A DNA stretch of 60,859 nucleotides from Microbispora hainanensis. GTDB taxonomy: Bacteria > Actinomycetota > Actinomycetes > Streptosporangiales > Streptosporangiaceae. The stretch lies in assembly GCF_006874475.1 (NCBI RefSeq), contig NZ_VIRM01000059.1, positions 1 through 60,859 of the forward strand, given 5' to 3'. Below, piece by piece: positions 24,850-33,473 of the stretch; within the stretch, counting starts at the first letter, position 1, and each line of letters opens with the position of its first letter. Position numbers and translations under genes: made by a program. A model generated the notes under the pieces. That model saw only the letters and a list, made by a program, of their open reading frames with translations. It did not search any database and was not told the DNA's origin.

Positions 24850-24940
24850 CCTGTGTCAAAACGCCTGAGCCACTACGCGTGCGCCACCACCGTGCGCCAC
24901 AACGCGTGTGCCAGCGCGCGTGTCACCACGCGCGCCACCG

Positions 24941-24997
24941 AGGCCGGCTCCTCCGGCAAGCCGATCCCGGCGGGCCGGAGGAGCGAAAGGCCGGCCT
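24941..24997. terminator. Bidirectional terminator between convergent genes
   Basis: Perfect 11-bp stem GCTCCTCCGGC (24947-24957) with GCCGGAGGAGC (24974-24984), extended outside by AGGCCGG/CCGGCCT. It separates the PucR gene from the aldolase gene. The preceding 80 bases carry loose GCGTGTGCCAC-like repeats. Confidence 0.75.
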
Positions 24998-25006
24998 GAC
25001 GACGCG

Positions 25007-26083
25007 CTACGAGGCGCGCAGCTCCTCGGCCAGCGCCGCGGCGAACGCGTCCACGTCGGCCTCGGTGGTGTCGAAGGCGCACATCCACCGCACCTCGACC
25101 ATGCCCCCGCCGATCTGGTCGTCCCAGTTGTAGAACCGGAACCGCTTGCGCAGCCGGTCGGCCACGTCGGCCGGCAGCACCGCGAAGACCGCGTTGGCCT
25201 CGACCGGGCGCGGCACGCTCACCCCGGGCAGGTCGCGTACGGCGTCCGCCAGCCGCCGGGCCATCGCGTTGGCCTGGCGGGCGTTGCGCAGCCACAGGTC
25301 GCCCCCGAGCAGGGCTTCGAACTGCACCGACACGAAGCGCATCTTCGAGGCGAGCTGCATGCTCGTCTTGCGCAGGTAGGGCAGGCCCCGCGACGCCTCC
25401 GGGTTGAGCACGACGACGACCTCGCCCAGCAGCAGGCCGATCTTGGTGCCTCCGAACGACAGCACGTCGACCCCCGCGTCCGTGGTCAGCGCGCGCAGCG
25501 GCACGTCCAGGGCGGCGGCGGCGTTGGTGATCCGCGACCCGTCGAGGTGGACGAACATCCCCAGCTCGTGGGCGTGGTCGCAGATCGCCTTGATCTCGGC
25601 CGGCGTGTAGAGCGTGCCCAGCTCGGTCGCGTTGGAGATCGACACGGCCCGGGGCTGCGCGTGGTGCACGTCGCCGAACCCCCGCGCCTGCCGGTCGATG
25701 AGCTCCGGCGTGAGCTTGCCGTCCGGCGTCGGCACGGTCAGCAGCTTCAGCCCGCCGGTGACCTCGGGCGCGCCGCCCTCGTCGGTGTTGATGTGCGCGG
25801 TCTCGGGGCAGACCACGGCCTCCCAGTGGGCGCACATCGAGCGCAGCGACACGACGTTGGCGGCCGTGCCGTTGAACACGGGGAACACCTCGGCCTGCTC
25901 GCCGAAGTGCCTGCGGAAGACGCCCCGGGCCGCCTCGGTGTAGACGTCGTCGCCGTAGGAGGTCTGGTGTCCTCCGTTGGCGAGGGCGATCGCCTCCAGG
26001 ACCTCGGGGTGCACCCCCGCGTAGTTGTCACTGGCGAACGTCCGGCTCGCCGGGTCGTGCCGGCGTACGGCATCGGTTGTCAC
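25007..26083 (-). CDS. PLP-dependent threonine aldolase-like enzyme
   Basis: A 358-residue fold-type I PLP enzyme of the beta-eliminating lyase/low-specificity threonine aldolase family. It shows FASDNYAGVHPEV near the start, the HINTDEGGAPE region, HLDGSRITNAA and the cofactor lysine in SFGGTKIGLLLGE. It likely cleaves beta-hydroxy amino acids to glycine and an aldehyde, though its operon suggests a special substrate. GTG 26083 follows GGGGAG at 7 nt and is preferred. ATG 26098 is the alternative. Third gene of the DUF6421-SDR-aldolase operon. Confidence 0.9.
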   Translation of the reverse strand: MTTDAVRRHDPASRTFASDNYAGVHPEVLEAIALANGGHQTSYGDDVYTEAARGVFRRHFGEQAEVFPVFNGTAANVVSLRSMCAHWEAVVCPETAHINTDEGGAPEVTGGLKLLTVPTPDGKLTPELIDRQARGFGDVHHAQPRAVSISNATELGTLYTPAEIKAICDHAHELGMFVHLDGSRITNAAAALDVPLRALTTDAGVDVLSFGGTKIGLLLGEVVVVLNPEASRGLPYLRKTSMQLASKMRFVSVQFEALLGGDLWLRNARQANAMARRLADAVRDLPGVSVPRPVEANAVFAVLPADVADRLRKRFRFYNWDDQIGGGMVEVRWMCAFDTTEADVDAFAAALAEELRAS

Positions 26084-26162
26084 GAGATGTCTCCCCATCG
26101 CGGTTTCGGGCCCGCGGCCGGCCGGTCAGGCCGGACGGCGGGCCCGGATCGAGCAGCGTAGA

Positions 26163-26816
26163 TCAGGGCACGAGGTCGATCCTGCGGCCGTTGACGGCAG
26201 CCGGCTCCTCGTCCCACAGGCCCGCGATCGTCGTCGCCAGGTCCTTCACGTCGGTGAAGGTCCGGTATGGCTTGTCCGGATTCGCGGCCCTCATCTCATC
26301 GTGCACCAATGCGTTGACCACCACGACCACCGCGGCGGCCGAGGTGTCCTTCAGCGCGTCGGCCAGCGACAGCGTCCACGCCTCCGCGGCGGCCTTGGCG
26401 GCCGCGTACGCCGCGCCGCCCTGCGTCGGCTTCTGGGCGGCCCGTGCCGACACGATCACGAAACGGCCGTTCGGGCTCTCCCGCAGCAGCGGCTCGAACT
26501 CCAGCGACACGTGCTGCAGGGTCCTGATCAGCAGGTCGTGCAGCAGGTCCCAGTCGTCGAGCGAGGTGCCGGCGAAGGTCTTCGACCCGCGCCAGCCGCC
26601 GACCAGGTGGACGACGCCGTCCACCCGGCCGTGCTCGGCCCGCACCCGCTCGGCCAGGGCGCGTACCGCGTCCCGGTCGAGCAGGTCGACGGCCAGACAC
26701 CCCTCGGCGCCGGACTTGTCCACGCCGATGACCGTGTCGCCCAGCTCGGCGAACTTCCCGACGACCGCGCGGCCGGCCGGGCCGCCCGCCCCCGTGACCA
26801 CGATCACCCTGCTCAT
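26163..26816 (-). CDS. Short-chain dehydrogenase/reductase
   Basis: A 217-residue Rossmann-fold SDR with the nucleotide loop VTGAGGPAGRAV, the LVGGWRGSKTF segment and the catalytic VSARAAQKPTQGGAAYAAAK, giving Ser and Tyr-x-x-x-Lys. It is short for the family but complete. Ribosome site GGGAGGG precedes ATG 26816. Middle gene of the operon, 52 nt after DUF6421 and 79 nt before the aldolase, so a shared pathway is likely. Substrate unknown. Confidence 0.9.
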   Translation of the reverse strand: MSRVIVVTGAGGPAGRAVVGKFAELGDTVIGVDKSGAEGCLAVDLLDRDAVRALAERVRAEHGRVDGVVHLVGGWRGSKTFAGTSLDDWDLLHDLLIRTLQHVSLEFEPLLRESPNGRFVIVSARAAQKPTQGGAAYAAAKAAAEAWTLSLADALKDTSAAAVVVVVNALVHDEMRAANPDKPYRTFTDVKDLATTIAGLWDEEPAAVNGRRIDLVP

Positions 26817-26868
26817 CGCACGTCCCTCCCGATCTCGCCCACGCGATCGCGCTCCACGTGGTCCGCGC

Positions 26869-28959
26869 TCACGCCCGGATGCCCCGGGTCGACTCCACCA
26901 CGTCGGTGAGCTTACGGCGCAGGGCCTCGTAGAACATGCTCAGGGGAAACTCGTCGGGCAGCACGGCGTCGACCATGGCCTTCTGCTCGGTGGGCAGCGC
27001 GTGCACGCCCTGCTTCCAGACCGAGGCCGGGTCGGGCTCGACGTACGTCGCGACCAGCTCGTGCGCGGCGAGCCAGTGGGCCCGCTTGGACCGGTCGATG
27101 CCGTCGCGGTAGAGCTTCTCCACCTCGCCGCGCAGGTCGGCGACGCCGTCGGCGACCCGCGACCAGTCGATGCTGAGCCGGTTGTCGGTCCACCGCACGA
27201 TGCCCTGCCGGTGCAGGTAGGCGAACAGCAGCTGACCGCCGAGCCCGTCGTAGTTGCGCACCCGCTCACCGGTGATCGGGAAGCGGAACAGCCGGTCGAA
27301 CAGGATGGCGTACTGCACGTACCGCGCGTGCGGCACCCCCGCGGCCTCCAGCTTCACGGCCTCGCCGTACGCCGTGAGGTCGCAGCGCAGCTCCTCCAGG
27401 CTGTAGAGCCAGTAGGGCATGCGCTGCTTGATCATGAACGGGTCGAACGGCAGGTCGCCGTGGCTGTGCGTGCGGTCGTGGACGAGGTCCCACAGCACGA
27501 ACGTGTCCTGGGCGAGGTCCTGCGACGCCAGCAGCCGGGCGGCGTCCGGCGGCAGCTCCAGCTTGAGCGTCGCCGCGGCGGCCTCGCTGACCCGGCGGAA
27601 CCGGGCGGCCTCGCGGTCGCAGAAGATGCCGCCCCAGGTGAAGCGCGGCGGGGTCTGGCGCACGACCACGGTCTCGGGGAACAGCACGGCCGAGTTGGTG
27701 TCGTAGCCGGAGGTGAAGTCGACGAAAGTGATCGGCACGAACATCGGGTTGTCGTAGCCGCCCGCCTCCAGCTCGGCCAGCCAGTCGGGCCACACGACCC
27801 GGATCCAGACCGCCTCGACGTTCCGGTTGGGGTTGCCGTTCTGGGTGTACATCGGGAAGACGACCAGGTGCTCCAGGCCGTCGATCCGCTGGGCGTCGGG
27901 GTGGAACAGGTTCAGCGAGTCGAGGAAGTCCGGCTTGCCGAGCCCGGCCGCCACCCACGCGCGGAAGTCCTTCATCACCGCGTCGAGATACTCGGCGTCG
28001 TGCGGGAAGTGCGGCGCGAGCCGGGCGACGCCGTCGACGATCTCGCTGATGCACGCCACGGCCTCGTCGTGGTCGCCGGTGACCGAGCCGTCCTTGGCCT
28101 GGAGGGGGCGCAGCCGCTCCACTGCGTCCTTCAGCCGGGCGAACTCCTCCGCCACCTCGGGACGGGAGGCGCGGGCGGCGCCGGACGCCTCGGGCACGCG
28201 GGCCGCCCAGGTCACCAGGTTGCCCCACAGCTTCTCGTGGTCGTAGTCGCGGATCGAGTCGTCGCCGAACAGGTCGGAGTCGGCCAGGACGACCACGCGG
28301 CCCTTGCCGTGCCGTACGGCGGCGACGAGCGGGGCGTCCGCGGGGTCGGCGGACCCGGAGGTCGTGAACAGGACGCTCGCCCCGGCCGGCACGCCGAGCG
28401 TGCCCGCGCGGTAGAAGCAGGCCCGCCCGACCTGGGCCAGCAGGTCCTGGGCCACGCCGCCCGGCTCGGTCACGGCCTGCGCGGCGGGCACGCCGAGGAC
28501 CCAGGTGGCCACGCTGTTGTGGCAGTTGCCGGGGTCCTGGACGGTCGCGTGCTCGACCGTCACCCCGAACCGGGCGAGCAGCTCGCCCAGGTTGCTGCCG
28601 TACTTCTCCTGCTCGTGCTCGGCCAGCACGATCAGCCCGCCGCCGCCCGCGACGTACGCCTCGAGCGCGTCGATCTCCTCGGCGGCGAAGACGGGGCTGC
28701 CGACCCCGGTGGTGCGCTCCCAGCGCTCGGCCGAGGGGTGCGCGACCACGAAGACGTCACACCCGTCCAGCACGGCCGGGGTGATCGGGCCGTCGGTGTG
28801 CGCGCGCACCGTGTGGCCGAGCCGCCGCAGCGCCCCGGCGGCCTCCGCGTAGCTGTTGTCGTCGGGGTGGGCGGGATTCATGGCCTCGGCGACCTCTCGC
28901 CGGATCGTCCATGCCTCGCTGTGCGCCTCGTCGAACAGGACCGCCGGGAACGCCTTCAT
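26869..28959 (-). CDS. DUF6421 protein, two-domain, possible metal hydrolase
   Basis: A 696-residue protein I recognise as DUF6421. Residues 1-250 look like a ThuA/GATase-type Rossmann domain (DVFVVAHPSAERWE, AYVAGGGGLIVLAEHE). The C-terminal 430 residues contain HDRTH (His494-His498), HG at 500-501 and SLEELRCDL with Glu522/Glu523. That H-x-x-x-H plus distal EExR-D arrangement resembles gluzincin metallopeptidases with Asp in place of the HEXXH Glu. This reading is my inference. Many Trp/Tyr residues lie nearby. First gene of the operon, with ribosome site GGGAG before ATG 28959. Confidence 0.85.
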   Translation of the reverse strand: MKAFPAVLFDEAHSEAWTIRREVAEAMNPAHPDDNSYAEAAGALRRLGHTVRAHTDGPITPAVLDGCDVFVVAHPSAERWERTTGVGSPVFAAEEIDALEAYVAGGGGLIVLAEHEQEKYGSNLGELLARFGVTVEHATVQDPGNCHNSVATWVLGVPAAQAVTEPGGVAQDLLAQVGRACFYRAGTLGVPAGASVLFTTSGSADPADAPLVAAVRHGKGRVVVLADSDLFGDDSIRDYDHEKLWGNLVTWAARVPEASGAARASRPEVAEEFARLKDAVERLRPLQAKDGSVTGDHDEAVACISEIVDGVARLAPHFPHDAEYLDAVMKDFRAWVAAGLGKPDFLDSLNLFHPDAQRIDGLEHLVVFPMYTQNGNPNRNVEAVWIRVVWPDWLAELEAGGYDNPMFVPITFVDFTSGYDTNSAVLFPETVVVRQTPPRFTWGGIFCDREAARFRRVSEAAAATLKLELPPDAARLLASQDLAQDTFVLWDLVHDRTHSHGDLPFDPFMIKQRMPYWLYSLEELRCDLTAYGEAVKLEAAGVPHARYVQYAILFDRLFRFPITGERVRNYDGLGGQLLFAYLHRQGIVRWTDNRLSIDWSRVADGVADLRGEVEKLYRDGIDRSKRAHWLAAHELVATYVEPDPASVWKQGVHALPTEQKAMVDAVLPDEFPLSMFYEALRRKLTDVVESTRGIRA

Positions 28960-28993
28960 GAAAAATCTCCCGTAGTGTGAGCCTTCTTCCGGA

Positions 28994-28999
28994 AAATAT
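28994..28999 (-). promoter_or_regulatory. -10 box TATATT of the DUF6421 operon
   Basis: TATATT on the minus strand in a locally AT-rich stretch, about 35 nt before ATG 28959. A weak TTATCG -35 lies 19 nt upstream. Confidence 0.5.
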
Positions 29000-29132
29000 A
29001 CACATAGCTCACCTTGCAGCGATAAGTCGCTCTAGCGGGTGAGGAGGGATCACCCGAGCGGCGGACGAGTCCCCAGGGGTCGCTCACCTACCGTCACCGG
29101 CCGTAGGAAGAAGGACCCGAAGGGAAAGATCG

Positions 29133-29843
29133 ATGCTCAAACCGTCCGACGCCACGGACTTCCGCCGATCGGCGATCGGCCTCACGCTGATCGCCTCGCC
29201 GCTGCTCCAGCTCGCCGCCACCCTGGTCGACCCCGGCACCTGGGGCGACTCGCGCGAGGCGGTCAGCTACGGCGACAACCCGGCCCTGGCCCAGCTCCAG
29301 TCGGCCCTTTACCACTGGAGCTGGCTGCTGCTGCCGCCGGCCGCGCTCGGCCTGATGCGCCTGACGAGCCGCCGGGGAACGGTGCTCGGGCACCTCGGCG
29401 GCGTGCTCACCGCGCTCGGCTTCCTCAACGTCTCGGCGCTGCTGATGGGCGACCCGGTCGAGTGGTGGATGGGGCGGCACTATCCGCCCGAGCAGGCGGA
29501 GAAGCTGTTCGACGAGGTCTACAACCTGCCCGGGGTGGTCTTCGGGTTCCAGATGCCGTGGGTGTTCCTCGGCCCGCTCGGCCTGCTGCTGCTCCTGGCG
29601 GGGCTCACCCGGGCCGGTATCGTCCGCTGGTGGATGCCCGTCCTCGGGATCCTCGTCTGGATCCTGCCGAACACCGTGGAGTATGGCCCGATCAGCCTGG
29701 TCTGGAGCGCCGGCAACCTCCTGGTGCTCGGCTACCTCGGCCTCACGGTGCTGCGCATGACGAACGCCGAGTGGGCGTCGTACTACCCGAGCGCCGACCC
29801 CGGCGTCACCACGCCCGACTCGTACGCGAACACGACCGCCTGA
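29133..29843 (+). CDS. Multi-pass membrane protein of unknown function
   Basis: A 236-residue protein with about six membrane segments: near residues 13-32, 60-76, 84-106, 130-150, 163-182 and 188-205. Loops carry DPGTWGDSREAV and DPVEWWMGRHYPP. No family recognised, though it resembles DUF4386-like small membrane proteins. Ribosome site AAGGGAAAG precedes ATG 29133. Its last 61 bases overlap the convergent response regulator gene. Confidence 0.75.
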   Translation: MLKPSDATDFRRSAIGLTLIASPLLQLAATLVDPGTWGDSREAVSYGDNPALAQLQSALYHWSWLLLPPAALGLMRLTSRRGTVLGHLGGVLTALGFLNVSALLMGDPVEWWMGRHYPPEQAEKLFDEVYNLPGVVFGFQMPWVFLGPLGLLLLLAGLTRAGIVRWWMPVLGILVWILPNTVEYGPISLVWSAGNLLVLGYLGLTVLRMTNAEWASYYPSADPGVTTPDSYANTTA

Positions 29844-30445
29844 GCGCGGTCGCGCAGGTTCAGCTTCATGAGCACGCGGGCGACGTGGGTCTTGACCGTG
29901 GCCTCGCCGACGAAGAGCTCCTTGGCGATCTCGGCGTTGGTGAGGCCCCGGGCGAGCATCCGCAGCACCTCCAGCTCGCGCGGGGTGAGCTCGGCGAGCT
30001 GCGGCGGCCGCACCGGCTCGTGCCGGCCCGCGAAGGAGGCGATCACCCGCGTGGTGACGGCGGGGTCGAGCAGGCCGTCACCCGCGGCGACGACCCTGAT
30101 GGCCTCCACGAGCTGCTCCGGCGGCGACACCTTCAGCAGGAAGCCGCTGGTGCCCGCGCGCAGCGCGGCGTAGAGGTTCTCGTCGGTGTCGAACGTCGTC
30201 AGCATGATGACCTTGGGCGGATGCGGCGCGTCGAGCAGCTGCCTGGCCGCGGTGAGCCCGTCCATGCGCGGCATCGAGATGTCCATGAGCACGATGTCGG
30301 GCCGCACCCGGCGGGCCAGGGCGACCGCCTCGGCGCCGTCGGCGGCCTCGCCCACGATCTCCATCCCCGGCTCGCTCTCGACCACCATGCGCAGGCCGGC
30401 CCGGATCATCGCCTGGTCGTCGGCGAGGACGATGCGCACGGTCAC
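29783..30445 (-). CDS. NarL/LuxR-family response regulator
   Basis: A 220-residue regulator: receiver domain with acidic pocket ADDQ, phosphoacceptor in DIVLMDISMPRMDG and Lys in GFLLKVSPPE, then a LuxR-type helix-turn-helix, LTPRELEVLRMLARGLTNAEIAKEL. It is activated by the kinase encoded just upstream, whose stop it overlaps by 4 nt (GTGA). Target genes are not evident. The neighbouring membrane protein is a candidate. Confidence 0.95.
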   Translation of the reverse strand: MTVRIVLADDQAMIRAGLRMVVESEPGMEIVGEAADGAEAVALARRVRPDIVLMDISMPRMDGLTAARQLLDAPHPPKVIMLTTFDTDENLYAALRAGTSGFLLKVSPPEQLVEAIRVVAAGDGLLDPAVTTRVIASFAGRHEPVRPPQLAELTPRELEVLRMLARGLTNAEIAKELFVGEATVKTHVARVLMKLNLRDRAQAVVFAYESGVVTPGSALG

Positions 30446-31626
30446 TTCGCGGCCTCGCTCATCGGCACTCCCTGGGAGATCGGCAGCCTCGCGCGGACGC
30501 GATAACCGCCCTCCGGCAGCGGCCCGGCGTCCAGGGAGCCGCCGAACAGCTCGGCCCGCTCACGCATGCCGATGAGCCCGTTGCCGGTGGACAGCGCCGG
30601 TCCGGCGCCCCCGCCATTATCGGTGATCTCCAGCTCCAGCCGGTCGGGGCGATAGGCGATCCGGATGCGCACGTCGGCGTCCCCGGCGTACTTGACCGCG
30701 TTCGTGAGCGCCTCCTGCACGATCCGGTAGGCCGACAGGTCGAGACCGGGCGCGAGCCGTACGGCGTCGCCCTCGACCTCCAGGGTGGCGCGCAGCCCGG
30801 AGGACCCCACCGTCGAGATGAGGTTGGACACCATGTCGAGCCCCGGCTGGGGCAGCGCCTCGTCCTGAGGCATCCGCAGGGCGCCGAGCATGATCCGCAG
30901 CTCCTCGACCGCCTCCCGGCCCGCCTGCTCGATGCCGCCGAGCATCTCGGCCTCCAGGGAGGGGCCGCCTTCCTGCGATGCGCCCATCCGGCGGCGCAGG
31001 ATCCCCGCCTGCATGACCATCATGCTCACGCTGTGGGCCACCACGTCGTGCAGCTCCCTGGCGATCCGGTTGCGCTCGGCGGCGACGGCTTCGGCGGCCC
31101 GGCGTTCCCGCTCCAGCTCCAGCCGCGCCGCCCGCTCGCTCATCCGGTGCGCCCGCAGGAGGTAGCCGCGCAGCGCCAGTCCCGTGAGGTAGGCCGAGCC
31201 GAACATCACGGTGAGGAAGACGGCCTCCTGGAACGGCAGGAACCGGTGGTCGACGGCACCCGAGTCGAAGATCAGGATGCCCGCGAGCGCCCAGGCGCCG
31301 CCGTGCCTGACCGACAGGTGGGCGCCGATCGTGTGGAAGACGATGAGCAGCGCGGCGAGCTGCCAGACCGGGCATGACTCGTTGCCCTGCCGGTGCCAGG
31401 CGTACTGCGCGAGGATCATGAGGATGAAGACCGCCACGGGAGCCCTGCGGCGATACCAGACCAGGACGCCGGTGACCAGCGCCTGCCCGACCCACCACAG
31501 CTCGGGACTGCGGGCCGCGCCGTAGTCCATGGCGTCCGTGAACGCCTCAAGCGTGCCCAGCGCTATGATCGCGAGGCCGATCAGGAGGTCGACGCGGGGA
31601 ACCGAGCGGAGGGGGGACGTGCGCAT
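30442..31626 (-). CDS. Two-component sensor histidine kinase (NarL type)
   Basis: A 394-residue kinase with about five membrane helices in the first 160 residues, a HisKA_3 phosphoacceptor in ELHDVVAHSVSMMVMQAG, and a short HATPase with ITDNGGGAG and GNGLIGMRERAELFGG. It phosphorylates the coupled regulator. Start ATG 31626 sits 6 nt after TACTCT and is probably leaderless. The longer frame to 31704 has no support. No extracellular sensor domain is visible, so it may sense membrane stress. Confidence 0.93.
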   Translation of the reverse strand: MRTSPLRSVPRVDLLIGLAIIALGTLEAFTDAMDYGAARSPELWWVGQALVTGVLVWYRRRAPVAVFILMILAQYAWHRQGNESCPVWQLAALLIVFHTIGAHLSVRHGGAWALAGILIFDSGAVDHRFLPFQEAVFLTVMFGSAYLTGLALRGYLLRAHRMSERAARLELERERRAAEAVAAERNRIARELHDVVAHSVSMMVMQAGILRRRMGASQEGGPSLEAEMLGGIEQAGREAVEELRIMLGALRMPQDEALPQPGLDMVSNLISTVGSSGLRATLEVEGDAVRLAPGLDLSAYRIVQEALTNAVKYAGDADVRIRIAYRPDRLELEITDNGGGAGPALSTGNGLIGMRERAELFGGSLDAGPLPEGGYRVRARLPISQGVPMSEAAK

Positions 31627-31632
31627 GCGCGC

Positions 31633-31638
31633 AGAGTA
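31633..31638 (-). promoter_or_regulatory. -10 box TACTCT of leaderless kinase gene
   Basis: TANNNT on the minus strand, 6 nt before ATG 31626. Confidence 0.45.
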
Positions 31639-31819
31639 ATCCCTGCCGGCATGGTGCGCATCAGAGAACAGAGGCCCCGCAATCGGCCTGCAAGCAATCG
31701 TCAAGCGACCGCGCGATCATCGCGCTGTATCAAGTGGGTGTCGGTCACGATACTCACCTTGTCGAGCACTGTCCGCGCTGAGACGCTTGAAGCGTTCCGA
31801 TCAGGCTTAGGAGAAGCAG

Positions 31820-33445
31820 ATGCCCCGCCTGCACTCCCTTATCGCGGGGCTGGGCGCGCTGTCGGCGCTCACGGCGCCCATGCTCCACCCGCACCCCAGC
31901 GGTTCCACCGACCGGGTCACCCCCGGCGCGGTACGCGTCGAGTCCTCCTCGCATGTCCGCATCACCTTGCTGGACGACCGCGGCGTGATCAAGCAGCTGG
32001 CCCGCGACTACGACGTCGACCTGGCGAAGGGCAGCGGTTTCACCGTGACGCCCGACGGCGTGGTCGTGACCGCGACGCAGGTCGTGCAGGACGCCGACGA
32101 CCCCCGCGTGTACGCGGCCAACCGGGTGTTCGCCGAATACTTCAAGGTGAAGATCCCGGCCGACTTCAAGCGCCACTCGCTGGACGACCCCGACCTCGAC
32201 CGCCGGCTCAGGGCGTGCTACCCGCCGCAGCAGACCGACTCGACCTGCATCGCCGACGTCACGACCAACGTCACCGTCTACCCCTACCTCGACCCGCCGC
32301 CGCCCGGGGGCCTGCCCGCGCAGATCCTGACCACCGGGACCTCCCCCTCGTCCCCGGCCGTGCTGAAGGTCACCAAGGGCGGTGAGAAGCAGTCGCTGCC
32401 CACCGTCCCGCTGGGCACGACGATCGGCGGCGCGGTCGAGTCGCTCGACGTCATGTCGCTCCCGGGCAGGCCCTCGGCGAAGACCCCGCCCAAGCTCGAC
32501 ACCGCGCACCTGAATCCGCCGGGCAGCCGGACCGTCAAGGAGCGCGACAAGGTCCTCAAGCTGCTGGACGACGGCGCGCCCGGCGCGGCCCTCATCGACG
32601 ACGGCAAGAGCGAGGTGGTCGGGTTCGTCTCCGGGGGCGGCGGCGAACAGCTGACCATCACCCCCGCCGACGACATCCGCAGCGCGCTGGTCGCCGCCGG
32701 GGTCACCCCCCGCCGCGGCCCGGTCGACGTCGTGTACGAGAACGCCCTCGCCTCCTACCACAACAAGCTCTACACCGGCGCGATACCGGCCCTGCAGCAG
32801 GTGCTCAACCTGCGGCCCGACCACGCGGTGGCGGCCGGCCACCTGCGGGTCGCCCAGTCCAAGGCGGGCACGGCGGAGGACGCCGGGTCCAAAGCGGTGG
32901 CGAGCCCGGCCGCCGTCGCGCAGCCGAAGTCGTCGGTGCCGCCGTACGTGTGGGCGGCCGGCGGCGTCGTGGTCCTCGCCCTGCTGGCCGTGGGCGTCGT
33001 GCTGCTGCGCCGCAGGAGCGCCGCACGCGCCGGCGCCGGCGGCCAGACCGACCCCGCCCTCGCGGCGCCCGGCGACGCCGTTCAGGGGGAGTTCGCCGGC
33101 GAGGCCGTGTCCTACCCGCCGCCGGAGAACTCCTGGCCGCCGTACGCCGTGACGCGGGTGTTCGGGGCGGAGGCCGCCCGGTCTCCCGACGTCGTGGGAC
33201 CGCCGCCGGCTCCCGTGCCCGCGGATCCGTCCCCGGCCGGCGGGCAGGCGTACCCCGTGGACCTGTCGCCGCCGCACGGGCACGCGCATCCGGAGGACGT
33301 CTCGCCGCCGCGCGGGCACTCGTACCCGCCGAACCCGTCGCCGCCACGCGGACAGGCGCAGCTCAAGTTCTGCACGCAGTGCGGCATGCGACTGGGTCAG
33401 GGCCACCGTTTCTGCGGCTTCTGCGGGAACCCAGTCGATTCGTGA
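31820..33445 (+). CDS. Trypsin-fold pseudoprotease with membrane helix and zinc ribbon
   Basis: A 541-residue protein. After a short N-terminal hydrophobic segment come an external trypsin-like domain (about 40-295), a helical TPR-like patch (304-345), a membrane helix (376-396), a Pro/Gly-rich cytoplasmic linker and a C-terminal zinc ribbon (CTQCG and CGFCG). The HtrA landmark GSGFTVTPDG is present, but all three catalytic positions are replaced: Gln87 for His, Ser178 for Asp, Pro254 for Ser. It is therefore probably a sensor or scaffold. Ribosome site TTAGGAGAAG; the kinase gene follows after 28 nt. Confidence 0.75.
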   Translation: MPRLHSLIAGLGALSALTAPMLHPHPSGSTDRVTPGAVRVESSSHVRITLLDDRGVIKQLARDYDVDLAKGSGFTVTPDGVVVTATQVVQDADDPRVYAANRVFAEYFKVKIPADFKRHSLDDPDLDRRLRACYPPQQTDSTCIADVTTNVTVYPYLDPPPPGGLPAQILTTGTSPSSPAVLKVTKGGEKQSLPTVPLGTTIGGAVESLDVMSLPGRPSAKTPPKLDTAHLNPPGSRTVKERDKVLKLLDDGAPGAALIDDGKSEVVGFVSGGGGEQLTITPADDIRSALVAAGVTPRRGPVDVVYENALASYHNKLYTGAIPALQQVLNLRPDHAVAAGHLRVAQSKAGTAEDAGSKAVASPAAVAQPKSSVPPYVWAAGGVVVLALLAVGVVLLRRRSAARAGAGGQTDPALAAPGDAVQGEFAGEAVSYPPPENSWPPYAVTRVFGAEAARSPDVVGPPPAPVPADPSPAGGQAYPVDLSPPHGHAHPEDVSPPRGHSYPPNPSPPRGQAQLKFCTQCGMRLGQGHRFCGFCGNPVDS

Positions 33446-33473
33446 TCGGAAGAACGTTCAAGGGGGAGACCGT

